Notes: a model not told the origin generated them from the letters alone. DNA of 44,492 nucleotides from G020348385 sp964410125 (GCA_964410125.1 CAYPGQ010000029.1:1-44492), one strand, 5' to 3'. Positions 1 through 7,940 are shown, numbered from the stretch's first letter. Translations and numbers: made by a program.

Positions 1-981
1 CCTTCTGTACAAATGGACATTGGCCGGGGGATTGGCACCCACGCTCACGAAGGGACTCGGCGTCCGGCCCAGAACCCAGATTCTGACCAGTTGGACGCGG
101 CTTACCATCGTGATGTCGCCTGTCCAGGCTGACTGCCATTCTATGAAGCCATCCAGGGTGTTGTTGGCGTCGTCATCGAAATCCCCGTTGTATTCGAACT
201 GCAGGTTTTCCACGTTTGTGGCCAATGGATAATGGATACCGTTCATTGTCAGGTACAGGACATTTCCTTCACCGTTACCGATGTATCCGTTCGTTCCAGC
301 GGTCAAACCCGGATAATTCCCGGTGACATCCAGCCAGTATTCATTCACGTTGATGAATGTAACGGTCCCTCCGTCAAAGTCATTGGAACTGGGGCAGGTC
401 CCGGATAATCCGCCGGGGGGATTGACGCCGGGGGCCAAACCAGGAGAAAAATTCAGCCTCTCGTTCTGGCCCGTTGCATCATGCGTGACATGGGTTATCG
501 TTCTCACTTCCCCTAATAAGCATCCTGAACTCGGATTGGGAAGGATGAGAACCGTCTTGTTATCATAAAACTCGTCGGGATATTGAAACTGTTCAAAACT
601 GTAATCCTCAACGTTCAGGTTGGCTGCTGATCCTGAATAATTGGATATCCTCAAATTCAAGGGTTCATCAAAATTCCCCATCACAATCAATCTGTCCGGT
701 TCGACAACCACACCCTGATTCTCATTATCCACGCCTTCCAAGGCATTACCATAAAACTCGATGGGCATGCCCACCCCCGCCATCCTGGTATCCCGGGATA
801 TGAAATACATGCCGGAACGCACATCGTGTTGCAATTCCGCGTATTGCTGCTGGTCGACCGCAATTTGATTGCTCGTCCTGTACAAGGATAAGGTGGCCAG
901 GACAACGACCAATAAAATCGTGCTTCCCACTAGCAACTCCACAAGAGTGAAGCCTCTTCGTCTTAATTTTTTTTCTATCAT
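1..981 (-). CDS. pilW: Minor type IV prepilin, PilW-like (3' end off the window)
   Basis: The gene reads leftwards from ATG at 981 and stays open for 327 codons to the window edge, so the C-terminus is missing. The N-terminus has a short basic leader and a class III prepilin site, RRRGFTLVELLVGS: cleavage would fall after the Gly, with Glu at mature position 5, followed by a hydrophobic helix to about residue 30. The body is long and beta-rich, as in PilW-type minor pilins. Residues around 260-275 contain an Asp/Asn-rich stretch (GDFDDDANNTLDGF) that could bind calcium. It lies 33 bp downstream of pilV in a fimT-pilV-pilW operon; pilX and pilY1 genes usually follow, but would be outside the window. 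The start has only a weak GAG as ribosome binding site. Minor pilins prime pilus or pseudopilus assembly in the inner membrane. Membership of the class is firm; the PilW name rests on order and size. Confidence 0.85.
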   Translation of the reverse strand, partial: MIEKKLRRRGFTLVELLVGSTILLVVVLATLSLYRTSNQIAVDQQQYAELQHDVRSGMYFISRDTRMAGVGMPIEFYGNALEGVDNENQGVVVEPDRLIVMGNFDEPLNLRISNYSGSAANLNVEDYSFEQFQYPDEFYDNKTVLILPNPSSGCLLGEVRTITHVTHDATGQNERLNFSPGLAPGVNPPGGLSGTCPSSNDFDGGTVTFINVNEYWLDVTGNYPGLTAGTNGYIGNGEGNVLYLTMNGIHYPLATNVENLQFEYNGDFDDDANNTLDGFIEWQSAWTGDITMVSRVQLVRIWVLGRTPSPFVSVGANPPANVHLYRR

Positions 982-1014
982 TTTAATCTCGATTTATAAT
1001 ATTTTTAGAACAAA

Positions 1015-1446
1015 TCACCGGCTGATGATCGTGCTCATATTTGCTTTGACATCATACTGCTGAGGATCTCCGACCAGTACACTCACGTTCCTGGTCAACT
1101 GTTCCGCCGAGAAGACGAGCACCCGGATCTCCCAGGAAAGCCCGGTTGCTTGAATCTCGGTCACCCTTCGGTAATCGATCGATCCATCAAGGTTGACATC
1201 AATCTGCTCATCGTTGGTCCCGGCCGCCAGAGTATTCAGTTCATCGGCCGTCAAGTTTCTGTGATAATCGATCTGTTGCTGAGCAAGAAAGGTCGCGTTC
1301 GACATTCTCTCTGCCCGGGCATTGGTCATCACACTGTAGGTGAAAAGCTGCGCCAAGCCGAGCAGAGCTATGCCTATAATAGCAAGCCCAACAAGCACTT
1401 CAACCATAGAGAATCCTTCATTTTTTCTTTTTTTGATCAAATTCAT
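1015..1446 (-). CDS. pilV: Minor type IV prepilin, PilV-like
   Basis: A 143-residue prepilin with leader MNLIKKRKNEG and motif GFSMVEVLVGLAII, i.e. cleavage after Gly11 and Glu at mature position 5, then a continuous hydrophobic helix to about residue 40. It starts 2 bp after the fimT stop and has an AGGAAG ribosome binding site, so it is clearly in the same operon. Residues 83-91 read DVNLDGSID, an exact match to the D-x-N-x-D-G-x-I-D calcium loop of dockerins and EF-hands; this is discussed as a finding because the secretin in this window carries a cohesin domain. Its length is typical of PilV/GspI-type minor pilins. It is expected to be processed by a prepilin peptidase (no pilD gene is in the window) and to sit in the pilus tip or priming complex. 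Assignment to PilV rather than GspI is by context. Confidence 0.85.
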   Translation of the reverse strand: MNLIKKRKNEGFSMVEVLVGLAIIGIALLGLAQLFTYSVMTNARAERMSNATFLAQQQIDYHRNLTADELNTLAAGTNDEQIDVNLDGSIDYRRVTEIQATGLSWEIRVLVFSAEQLTRNVSVLVGDPQQYDVKANMSTIISR

Positions 1447-1448
1447 GG

Positions 1449-1970
1449 CTAACTTCCTGTTTTGATATAATGGACTGACCCTCCGGCAAAAACAGCGACG
1501 ATTCTCAAGTCTGGCTGTCCTTGCCTCCTCAGTTTATCACTCTGGAGACTGATGCTGTTAAGATTTGTGTCGAAGTTGGTAATGAATCCCAACGGGGAAA
1601 AAACGACTCCCTTGTCTGGAACCCCGGTAACATCCGGAAAATTGAGGGATACGATCAGTTTATCAGGGATCTCTTTCCTTATGAATCCCGGCATTGTGCT
1701 CCAAGTCCCCGGTGTGTCTTCCCTCTCGATAAAATAGAACCAGACACCGTTATCATCCAAAAAGCCGACTCTATGGTTGAGTTTGGTTTTCACCGCTTGA
1801 AACTTAGCTCTTTGCATCGTGGTCAGGATACTTCTTGCCGAATTCTCTATCCCTCGTGTTTCCAATGTGTTCATGATATTGGGATAAAGTGCGGCGAGAA
1901 TCATTCCTAAGATTCCCACCACAACCACAACCTCAATAAAAGTGTACCCTCTTTGTCGGAGTTTTCCCAT
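1449..1970 (-). CDS. fimT: Minor type IV prepilin, FimT/GspH-like
   Basis: Prepilin of 173 residues with leader MGKLRQRG and motif GYTFIEVVVVVGILGMIL (cleavage after Gly8, Glu at mature position 5). An open frame extends 27 codons further upstream to 2051, but the ATG at 1970 is preferred. It gives a normal short prepilin leader, it has AAGGGA upstream, and the extra residues are not signal-like. The C-terminal part (FFYIE-type strands, a late VVFSPLGF segment and a final GGSVHYI strand) fits the GspH/FimT globular fold. It is the first gene of the minor-pilin operon and sits about 110 nt downstream of the predicted start point of a sigma-54 promoter. Its role is in initiating pilus or pseudopilus assembly. 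Confidence 0.85.
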   Translation of the reverse strand: MGKLRQRGYTFIEVVVVVGILGMILAALYPNIMNTLETRGIENSARSILTTMQRAKFQAVKTKLNHRVGFLDDNGVWFYFIEREDTPGTWSTMPGFIRKEIPDKLIVSLNFPDVTGVPDKGVVFSPLGFITNFDTNLNSISLQSDKLRRQGQPDLRIVAVFAGGSVHYIKTGS

Positions 1971-2090
1971 TTTTTTTCCCTTAAATTTTTTTTCTTGTCT
2001 GTGTGTGCTGATTCTAAACATTCTCCGTCCAAATAGCAAGATTTCATTCATCGTAGACTCAAGACATACTCATATTTTATTATATATAAC

Positions 2091-2106
2091 AGCAAATTTC
2101 ATACCA
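2091..2106 (-). promoter_or_regulatory. Sigma-54 (-24/-12) promoter of the minor-pilin operon
   Basis: On the minus strand the site reads TGGTATGAAATTTGCT. It has the invariant GG and GC separated by exactly 10 bases and matches 10 of the 12 defined positions of the TGGCACG-N4-TTGCW consensus. The predicted start point is near 2080, an A, leaving a leader of about 110 nt before fimT. Pilin operons are classical PilR/sigma-54 targets, and an NtrC-family regulator with a GAFTGA motif is encoded at 19092-20483. An overlapping sigma-70-like TTGTGG-17-TATATA reading exists but is much weaker. Confidence 0.65.
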
Positions 2107-2131
2107 CAAGCATACATTTTTAACTCGTTGC

Positions 2132-2151
2132 AAATGATAGAGTTATCATTT
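2132..2151. promoter_or_regulatory. Perfect 8-bp inverted repeat upstream of the pilin promoter
   Basis: AAATGATA-gagt-TATCATTT is a perfect palindrome with a 4-base spacer. It is centred about 61 bp upstream of the predicted sigma-54 start point. It could be a binding site for a dimeric regulator, either an enhancer for the NtrC-type activator or an operator, or simply an AT-rich hairpin. No T-run follows on either strand, so a terminator is unlikely. Confidence 0.35.
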
Positions 2152-2528
2152 CTATCTAAGCTTGTCCGTTTCAATTTGCCATTTTTTGTCATGAATTCAA
2201 CAAATATTGCCCTTCCTTATCTACCGCAATTGTCTTTACTTAATATATATGCCCCTTATATCACTTCCCGTCAATAACCGCTAAAGGTGATAGAAGCGAT
2301 GATTTCATTCCTTTCCTTCTCATCCTTTTGTTGATTCAATTCACCGTTCAAGACTAGCCGCCAAAGTGAATATTTTCCTAAAAGGATTTTCCTCTTTTTA
2401 GTCACTGTTTCTCTCCACTTTACGGTCATCCTATTCAATAGACACAGCAATTTTTTTAGAGGTCCCACAAACTGATGGGGAGCACCATTTGTGGGCAGAA
2501 GAAGCTTTATTGAATTTTTACCCTTTCT
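2152..2528. other. Intergenic region between divergent pilin operon and glycosyltransferase
   Basis: About 380 bp of AT-rich sequence with no convincing gene. A minus-strand frame of 91 codons (2271-2546) exists but has no ribosome binding site, overlaps the start of the plus-strand gene, and resembles no family I know. A possible extra minus-strand sigma-70 promoter (TTGACG-17-CATATA, around 2240-2275) is weak. No plus-strand promoter for the 2529 gene could be picked out with confidence. Confidence 0.4.
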
Positions 2529-4364
2529 ATGGTATTGGTGTACCATATGTTTCTCAGAAATAATCCGGGTCTCACAGCGATCTTCCTTATATTTGCCTTT
2601 TTCCTAGGCTTCTCTCTTTTTGTCAACCTTCCAGCCATCCACCAGGGCTTTCTTTTTGCCGATCAGGCAACTTATTACTCCTTCACACAAAGCTTGGCGA
2701 GGGATGGGGATATTGAATACACTAAAAAAGATCTAATCCGTTATGAACATGATTTTCCCGCAAGGCCCCTTGGCTTATTTTTAAAAAAAGGTAAAGAAGG
2801 AAAGTTATTTTATGCCAAATCCTTTGCATACCCTCTTTTTGCAGCTCCTTTTGTCCGAATATTCGGTCCAAACGGAATCCTTGTGTTTCATGCCTTGCTC
2901 CTCCTTCTATTGCTTTTGATGGGGTACACTTATTTCTCTCTATCGAACTCCTCCAATTTATCGCTTTTCACCGTCCTCTCTTTTCTATTTGCATCCGTTG
3001 CATGGATATACTGCTTATGGATCAGCCCTGATTTTTTTAACCTTTTTTTGGTTTTCACCACCCTCTTCCTTTGGCTGTACAAATATAAATTCAAGGAATC
3101 GAATAACACAGAGGAAAAACCTGGAAAAATTCAATCCCTTCTTCGATCGGACTGGACAGACTACTTAGCCGGCTTTTTAATCGGAATCGCTGTTTTTTCC
3201 AAACCTCCAAATATCGTACTGCTCGGACCGATCGTCCTGTACTCGCTATATAAAAAAAAGATTTTAAAAACTTTCCTGATCATCCTCTGTTTCCTGATTA
3301 CTTCGGGTATATTCTGGGGAACGAACTACATGGTCAGCGGCGAATGGAATTACCAGGGAGGTAAAAGAAAGACTTTCCTATTCACATATCCGCTCGAGAA
3401 ATCGGACATAACATTTGATTCGATCAAGACACAGGAGATGACAGCAGACGGATATGCACAAAAACACTTCCTCCCAGCCAAGTTCATTCCCTACAACTTC
3501 TTCTACTATTTTTTCGGCCGGTTTACCGGGATAACATGGTATTTTTTCCCGGCCTTATTTTTCCTTTTGCTTTTTTTCTTAGAAAAAAAACAATTCCTCC
3601 GTTGGCTTATCCTCGGGGCCATCTTCGCTGAGATATTGATTTACATCGTTTTCATGCCGGATAACTATGGGGGAGGAGGAGGAACGCTTGCCAACAGGTA
3701 TTTTTTGAATATCTTTCCTTTGTTTCTTTTTCTTCCTTTAGAAAAACGTAAAATCAGAGACTTTATTGTGATATGGATCATGGCCGCAGTTTTTATAGCG
3801 CCAATACTTATAAGCCCCTATTCCCACTCCCACTATCCAAGCACGCACGTAAAACAGTTTCCGTTTAAAGCTTTGCCGGTTGAGATGACGCTGGTGAACA
3901 ACTTTCCCACCAACACCAATCCCTGGGCCTTCCGTCAAGAGGTGGGCACCCAACCCAACATCGGCTGGCTCCATTTTCTGGATGACAACTTCTACCGCAG
4001 GATCAAAGAATCCGATGTGGAAAAAAGGGGGTTCTGGACAAGAGGTCCCTACACCTCAGAAATAATCCTTAAAACATATTACCCTATCAAGCGACTCGAT
4101 TTCCATCTTCTGAACAATCCAAGGATGAGGAACAAAATCACGGTTCAAGTGGGGAGACAGAAAAAAAGGATCACCCTAGGCACAAAACAGAGAGGAACAC
4201 TGAGCTTCTCCCCCGTGAAACCCTTCAAGATCAAGGCACTCCATCTCTACCGGATCAAAATCAGCGCCTCCAAGGGCTCTATTCCATATTATGAGACAGA
4301 AACAAGCAAGGAAAGAAGGTTTTTAGGCGTCTTTTTTGAAATCGATATCGTTCCTGAGGAATAA
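2529..4364 (+). CDS. Multi-pass membrane glycosyltransferase-like protein (GT-C type)
   Basis: A 611-residue integral membrane protein with about ten hydrophobic segments across residues 15-420 and a soluble, probably periplasmic, C-terminal domain of about 190 residues. The first loop after the first membrane segment (FLFADQATYYSFTQSLARDG) holds Asp and Tyr residues in the place where PMT/ArnT-type GT-C enzymes have the catalytic acidic loop. I infer transfer of a sugar from a lipid-linked donor, but no specific substrate can be named. The start is uncertain: ATG 2529 has no clear ribosome binding site, and ATG 2547 (MFLRNNPG) is an alternative. The stop overlaps the asnB start as TAATG, implying translational coupling, so the pair may act on the same surface glycan. 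An O-antigen-type polymerase or other transporter-like protein is not excluded. Confidence 0.6.
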   Translation: MVLVYHMFLRNNPGLTAIFLIFAFFLGFSLFVNLPAIHQGFLFADQATYYSFTQSLARDGDIEYTKKDLIRYEHDFPARPLGLFLKKGKEGKLFYAKSFAYPLFAAPFVRIFGPNGILVFHALLLLLLLLMGYTYFSLSNSSNLSLFTVLSFLFASVAWIYCLWISPDFFNLFLVFTTLFLWLYKYKFKESNNTEEKPGKIQSLLRSDWTDYLAGFLIGIAVFSKPPNIVLLGPIVLYSLYKKKILKTFLIILCFLITSGIFWGTNYMVSGEWNYQGGKRKTFLFTYPLEKSDITFDSIKTQEMTADGYAQKHFLPAKFIPYNFFYYFFGRFTGITWYFFPALFFLLLFFLEKKQFLRWLILGAIFAEILIYIVFMPDNYGGGGGTLANRYFLNIFPLFLFLPLEKRKIRDFIVIWIMAAVFIAPILISPYSHSHYPSTHVKQFPFKALPVEMTLVNNFPTNTNPWAFRQEVGTQPNIGWLHFLDDNFYRRIKESDVEKRGFWTRGPYTSEIILKTYYPIKRLDFHLLNNPRMRNKITVQVGRQKKRITLGTKQRGTLSFSPVKPFKIKALHLYRIKISASKGSIPYYETETSKERRFLGVFFEIDIVPEE

Positions 4365-6262
4365 TGTGCGGCATATGCGGAATTGCCAAAACGGATAACG
4401 GAAATCCGATCGTCTCTTCTCTCATCGCCTCGATGTGTGAGACCTTGGCACATCGGGGACCTGATGACCAAGGCGTCCACACCGAAAAAAATGTCGGGCT
4501 CGGTTCCCGCCGATTGAGTATCATCGACCTGGAAAAGGGTCACCAGCCTCTTTCCAACGAGGACAAAACGATCTGGATCTCCCACAACGGCGAAGTTTAC
4601 AACTTTCCTGCCTTGAGAGAGGAGCTTCTTTCTCGTGGTCACACATTCCAAACAAAAACAGATACAGAAACCATCGTGCACAGCTATGAGGAGTGGGGAG
4701 AGGATTTTGTTCACAAACTTCGTGGCATGTTTGCCTTCTCCTTATGGGATAGGAGGGAAGAAAAACTGATGCTTGTCCGAGATCGGATCGGGATCAAACC
4801 CCTCTACTACACCTTGCTCGAAGACAAAACTCTGGTATTCGGCTCGGAACTCAAGGCCATCCTCACACACCCAAGAGTCAAACGTTCTTTAGACCCGAAA
4901 GCGTTAGATCTATATCTGACACTGGAATACATCCCAGCCCCCTATTCCATCTTCCACAACATATCCAAACTACCGGCTGGTTGCCTTTTGATCTACAAGA
5001 AGGGACAGATACATCTGAAAAAGTATTGGGAGCTTGATGGCCAGGAAATGATCTCTTCCCATGTCTCTAAATCCAGGCTAAGCGCTCTGATGGACGAGCT
5101 TAACGCCTTGATCAAAGAGGCTGTCCAGTTGAGACTGATCAGCGACGTCCCTCTTGGGGTTTTTTTAAGCGGCGGGATCGACTCCTCGAGCATCGTCGGA
5201 ATAATGCATGAGTTGGGAGCTTCTCCGATAAAAACATTTTCCATTGGATTCGAAGACGCTTCCTATGATGAGCTTCAGCATGCCCGACGAGTGGCTGAGA
5301 AGTTTCAAACAGAACATGAAGAATTCGTGCTGCGACCAAAAGCGTTGGATCTTACAGATAAGCTTATCCACCATCTCGATGAACCATTCGGCGATTTTTC
5401 GATCTTCCCCACCTACTTGATCTCAAAAATGGCACGATCCCATGTCAAAGTGATCCTGTCTGGTGACGGCGGGGACGAGGTTTTTGGTGGTTATGAACAC
5501 TATCAAGCTCAAAAACTATCCTGGTCTCCGCTTCCATTTCTTTTTCGCGGGATCCTCAATCCCTTTATCGGGATGATTCCACCTTCGCAAAAAAAGAAAG
5601 GAACATGGAACAAAATCCGAAGGTTCGGTCAGGGATTCGAACACACTCCGGAACACAAACATCTGCGTTGGATGATGTTTCTGACAGAAAAAGATAAAAA
5701 ATCTCTGTTTACCTCAGAACTCCTGGAAGAACTGGACAGTGCAAAACCTCTTTATAAAAGGTTGCCGTTTGATGATATATACAACAGATCCGACCGCTTC
5801 GACAAGCTAACTGGGGAACTTTATCTGGATCTGAAGACCTATCTTGTGGACGATATTCTCGTCAAGGTGGACAGGATGAGCATGGCAACATCCTTGGAGA
5901 CCAGAGTTCCCATCTTGGATCACAAAATCGTGGAATTCATTTATTCTCTTCCTGGTAATCTCAAACTCAACGGTCTCACCACGAAATGGATCTTCAAGAA
6001 ATCCATGGAGAGACTCCTGCCCAATCAAAATATCTACCGGAAAAAAGAGGGTTTCAGCATCCCGATCAAGCACTGGCTGAGGACTGAACTAAAAGATCTC
6101 ATGCTGGATTACCTAAATGCAGAGAGAATTCAAAAGGGAGGGCTCTTCCGATTTGAATTTATCGAAAAAATGATCGATTTGCACCTCAAACAAAGGGAGA
6201 ATTTCTCCCATCAGCTTTGGGCCCTCCTCGTCTTCGAAATCTGGCGCGAAAACTACCTCTAA
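4364..6262 (+). CDS. asnB: Asparagine synthase (glutamine-hydrolysing)
   Basis: A 632-residue class II glutamine amidotransferase. MCGICGIA places the catalytic Cys at position 2, exposed after Met removal. The Ntn glutaminase domain (residues about 1-210) includes HRGPDDQG, LGSRRLSIIDL and the SHNGEVYN glutamine-binding segment. The synthetase domain has the ATP PP-loop SGGIDSS, then LSGDGGDEVFGGY and the VDRMSMATSLETRVP segment. It makes asparagine from aspartate, glutamine and ATP. AsnB paralogues of this length also amidate sugars or peptides in polysaccharide clusters, and the 1-bp overlap with a membrane glycosyltransferase leaves that open. No promoter is seen directly upstream. The 3' flank carries a REP-like palindrome and a large structured element. 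Confidence 0.92.
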   Translation: MCGICGIAKTDNGNPIVSSLIASMCETLAHRGPDDQGVHTEKNVGLGSRRLSIIDLEKGHQPLSNEDKTIWISHNGEVYNFPALREELLSRGHTFQTKTDTETIVHSYEEWGEDFVHKLRGMFAFSLWDRREEKLMLVRDRIGIKPLYYTLLEDKTLVFGSELKAILTHPRVKRSLDPKALDLYLTLEYIPAPYSIFHNISKLPAGCLLIYKKGQIHLKKYWELDGQEMISSHVSKSRLSALMDELNALIKEAVQLRLISDVPLGVFLSGGIDSSSIVGIMHELGASPIKTFSIGFEDASYDELQHARRVAEKFQTEHEEFVLRPKALDLTDKLIHHLDEPFGDFSIFPTYLISKMARSHVKVILSGDGGDEVFGGYEHYQAQKLSWSPLPFLFRGILNPFIGMIPPSQKKKGTWNKIRRFGQGFEHTPEHKHLRWMMFLTEKDKKSLFTSELLEELDSAKPLYKRLPFDDIYNRSDRFDKLTGELYLDLKTYLVDDILVKVDRMSMATSLETRVPILDHKIVEFIYSLPGNLKLNGLTTKWIFKKSMERLLPNQNIYRKKEGFSIPIKHWLRTELKDLMLDYLNAERIQKGGLFRFEFIEKMIDLHLKQRENFSHQLWALLVFEIWRENYL

Positions 6263-6269
6263 TCATGTA

Positions 6270-6288
6270 AAGTGCCTGGCAGGCACTT
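6270..6288. repeat. REP-like palindrome AAGTGCCTGGCAGGCACTT
   Basis: Nine bases on each side are perfectly complementary around one central G, giving a 7-9 bp hairpin. It lies 8 bp after the asnB stop. The core AAGTGCC...GGCACTT resembles dispersed palindromes often found near REP-associated tyrosine transposases (RAYTs). No T-run follows, so an intrinsic terminator is unlikely. No transposase gene is in the window. Confidence 0.55.
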
Positions 6289-6323
6289 CCAAATCTGTTG
6301 TGATTCTTACAGCAGTTAGGTAG

Positions 6324-6438
6324 CAGTCTGGCAAGCTGAAGAGGAAGTCATCCGGAGGCGAGCGGGCATGGTTCCTCTATTTTCCTCGCTGGGGAAAATC
6401 ACCGGGCTGACATTTCAGCTTGCTGGACTGTTTTTTTT
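6324..6438 (+). ncRNA. Candidate structured RNA / long terminator-like element after asnB
   Basis: The arms 6324-6340 (CAGTCTGGCAAGCTGAA) and 6414-6430 (TTCAGCTTGCTGGACTG) form an uninterrupted 17-bp helix in plus-strand RNA. It has two adjacent G-U wobbles that would be A-C mismatches in the opposite strand. Inside are a second helix (6347-6355 with 6402-6411, GTCA/TGAC and CCGG/CCGG) and a third (6357-6362 with 6385-6390). The outer helix is followed at once by eight T residues (6431-6438). The right arm overlaps the 3' end of tilS on the other strand. This may be a structured 3' UTR or small RNA with terminator, or a MITE-like insertion. The fold was done by hand. Confidence 0.4.
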
Positions 6439-7839
6439 ATCACAGATTTTGGATTGCATCCGAGAGATCGTTAACACTAAGACTTCTTTTGTTTTATCGC
6501 TGATTTTGAACTTCTCTGCCACTGGAAGGCCGAGGACCCATACTATCGCATCTCCGGATAAAAACACCGGTTTTTTATCTCTTTCTGTCAGAGGGATATC
6601 TTTCGCCCGCATGATCTCTTTGAGTTTTTTGTGCCCCGGCGCCCCCAAAGGCCGGTACCTGTCCCCCTCCTGCCGACTCCTGACCTGCAAAGGAAATCGG
6701 ATATTTTCCCCGTCTAGGTAAGCTTTAGTGTTATCATCAAAGGCAAGTGATTGCGGTCGTTTTACCCTATCAGCTTTGATCATCATGTTCAGCTCTTCAA
6801 GGATCAACGGAGAAGAACCATCCCATTCATGCTCATAAGTGATCCTTTCAGGAAGCTCAGGTCTGCAAAAAACAAAACCTTTATCCCTCTTTAATAGAAG
6901 CTCCTTAGTCAATTGGAAGTTTTTCCCTTCCTCCAAATTCAAAAGGGCCTCGACGTCCTCGAACGAGATTTCTCTCAAGTCTCCTTTGATCTTCTGGATA
7001 AAATCGCGGACAACTCGCCTGGCCAATCCTCGTGGCAGAGTCGACAGAAAATTCAAGTCCAGGCGAATTTTTCCACCTTCGAGCAAAACAGCCTTTTTGG
7101 CTTCGTGGCTGGCCCATTTTCTCATAAGTTTTTCTTCCTCTTGAAGGATGGAAACAATTTTCCCGATATGCCGAACGATGTTCGGCTCGAAATTTTCCTG
7201 GATGTAGGGAATCAGATCGATGCGCACCTTGTTTCGGGCAAAACTTCGGTCAAGATTGCTCTCATCCTCCCGGAATTCCCACCCTTTCTTTTCCACATAC
7301 TCTGCAATATCTTTCCTTTCCACTGACAAAAGAGGCCGGATGATCCGTCCCTCTACAATCGGCGAAATGCTCCCCAATCCCTTTAGCCCACTCCCCCTCA
7401 TCAAACGCAGAAAAAACGTCTCGGCCTGATCATTCAAAGTGTGGCCTGTGGCAATCTTGGCCCCACCGATTTTTTGAGCTGTCTTCGATAAAAACTCATA
7501 CCGCAACATTCGACCTGTCTCTTCTAAATTCATTCGATTTTGTTTGGCAAACGAGCGAACATCTTCAGAAGCGACAAACAAAGGAAGGGCATGTTCCCGT
7601 GCGATTTTTCTGACAAACTGTTCATCCTCACCGGCTCCAGAGCGAAGCCGGTGATTGAAATGCCCCAGGAATAGATCGAGGAGCCATTCTTTTCGTAACT
7701 CCAGAAAAATGGCCACCAATCCCGTAGAGTCCAGACCGCCTGAAAACGCAATGAGGACATTATCCTTTTTTTCCAGGAGATTGTGTTTCCTGATCGTTTC
7801 TTTAACGGTTTCTAAAACCATGATCTTTGATCTTTCCAC
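6415..7839 (-). CDS. tilS: tRNA(Ile)-lysidine synthase TilS
   Basis: A 474-residue N-type ATP pyrophosphatase. The PP-loop SGGLDST lies at residues 33-39, followed by the family segments GHFNHRLRSGAGEDE, MNLEETGRMLRYEFL, ATGHTLNDQAETFFLRLMRG and DESNLDRSFARNKVR. The C-terminal substrate domain has RSRQEGDRYRPLGAPGHKKLKE. The enzyme converts C34 of tRNA-Ile(CAU) to lysidine, which is essential for decoding AUA. The first start is GTG at 7839, with AGGGA just upstream; ATG at 7821 is an alternative. It lies about 100 bp downstream of a tRNA(CAT) gene on the same strand with no clear terminator between, so co-transcription is possible. Its last codons overlap the structured element described for 6324-6438. 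Confidence 0.95.
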   Translation of the reverse strand: MERSKIMVLETVKETIRKHNLLEKKDNVLIAFSGGLDSTGLVAIFLELRKEWLLDLFLGHFNHRLRSGAGEDEQFVRKIAREHALPLFVASEDVRSFAKQNRMNLEETGRMLRYEFLSKTAQKIGGAKIATGHTLNDQAETFFLRLMRGSGLKGLGSISPIVEGRIIRPLLSVERKDIAEYVEKKGWEFREDESNLDRSFARNKVRIDLIPYIQENFEPNIVRHIGKIVSILQEEEKLMRKWASHEAKKAVLLEGGKIRLDLNFLSTLPRGLARRVVRDFIQKIKGDLREISFEDVEALLNLEEGKNFQLTKELLLKRDKGFVFCRPELPERITYEHEWDGSSPLILEELNMMIKADRVKRPQSLAFDDNTKAYLDGENIRFPLQVRSRQEGDRYRPLGAPGHKKLKEIMRAKDIPLTERDKKPVFLSGDAIVWVLGLPVAEKFKISDKTKEVLVLTISRMQSKICDKKNSPAS

Positions 7840-7940
7840 GATTCCCTATAAATTCCAAATAAAATGCTTTGAAGAGCAGATTGTTCCCAACAATATGCGC
7901 GATCGTATTCTGCCTTAGAAAGAGGCTCTCGTAATAAAAA

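Noticed and set aside
1521..1910. Plus-strand open frame opposite fimT
   Set aside because: Complement of the pilin gene with no independent support.
1970..2051. 27-residue N-terminal extension of FimT
   Set aside because: It would place an implausibly long, non-canonical leader before the prepilin cleavage site; the internal ATG has AAGGGA upstream.
2271..2546. Minus-strand open frame of 91 codons overlapping the glycosyltransferase start
   Set aside because: No ribosome binding site, no recognisable domain, and it overlaps the start of a well-supported gene. A faint likeness to pilin C-termini is too weak to call a pseudogene.
6379..6399. Small hairpin ATTTTCC/GGAAAAT as a terminator between asnB and tilS
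   Set aside because: No T-run on either side; it is better treated as an internal part of the larger structure at 6324-6438.
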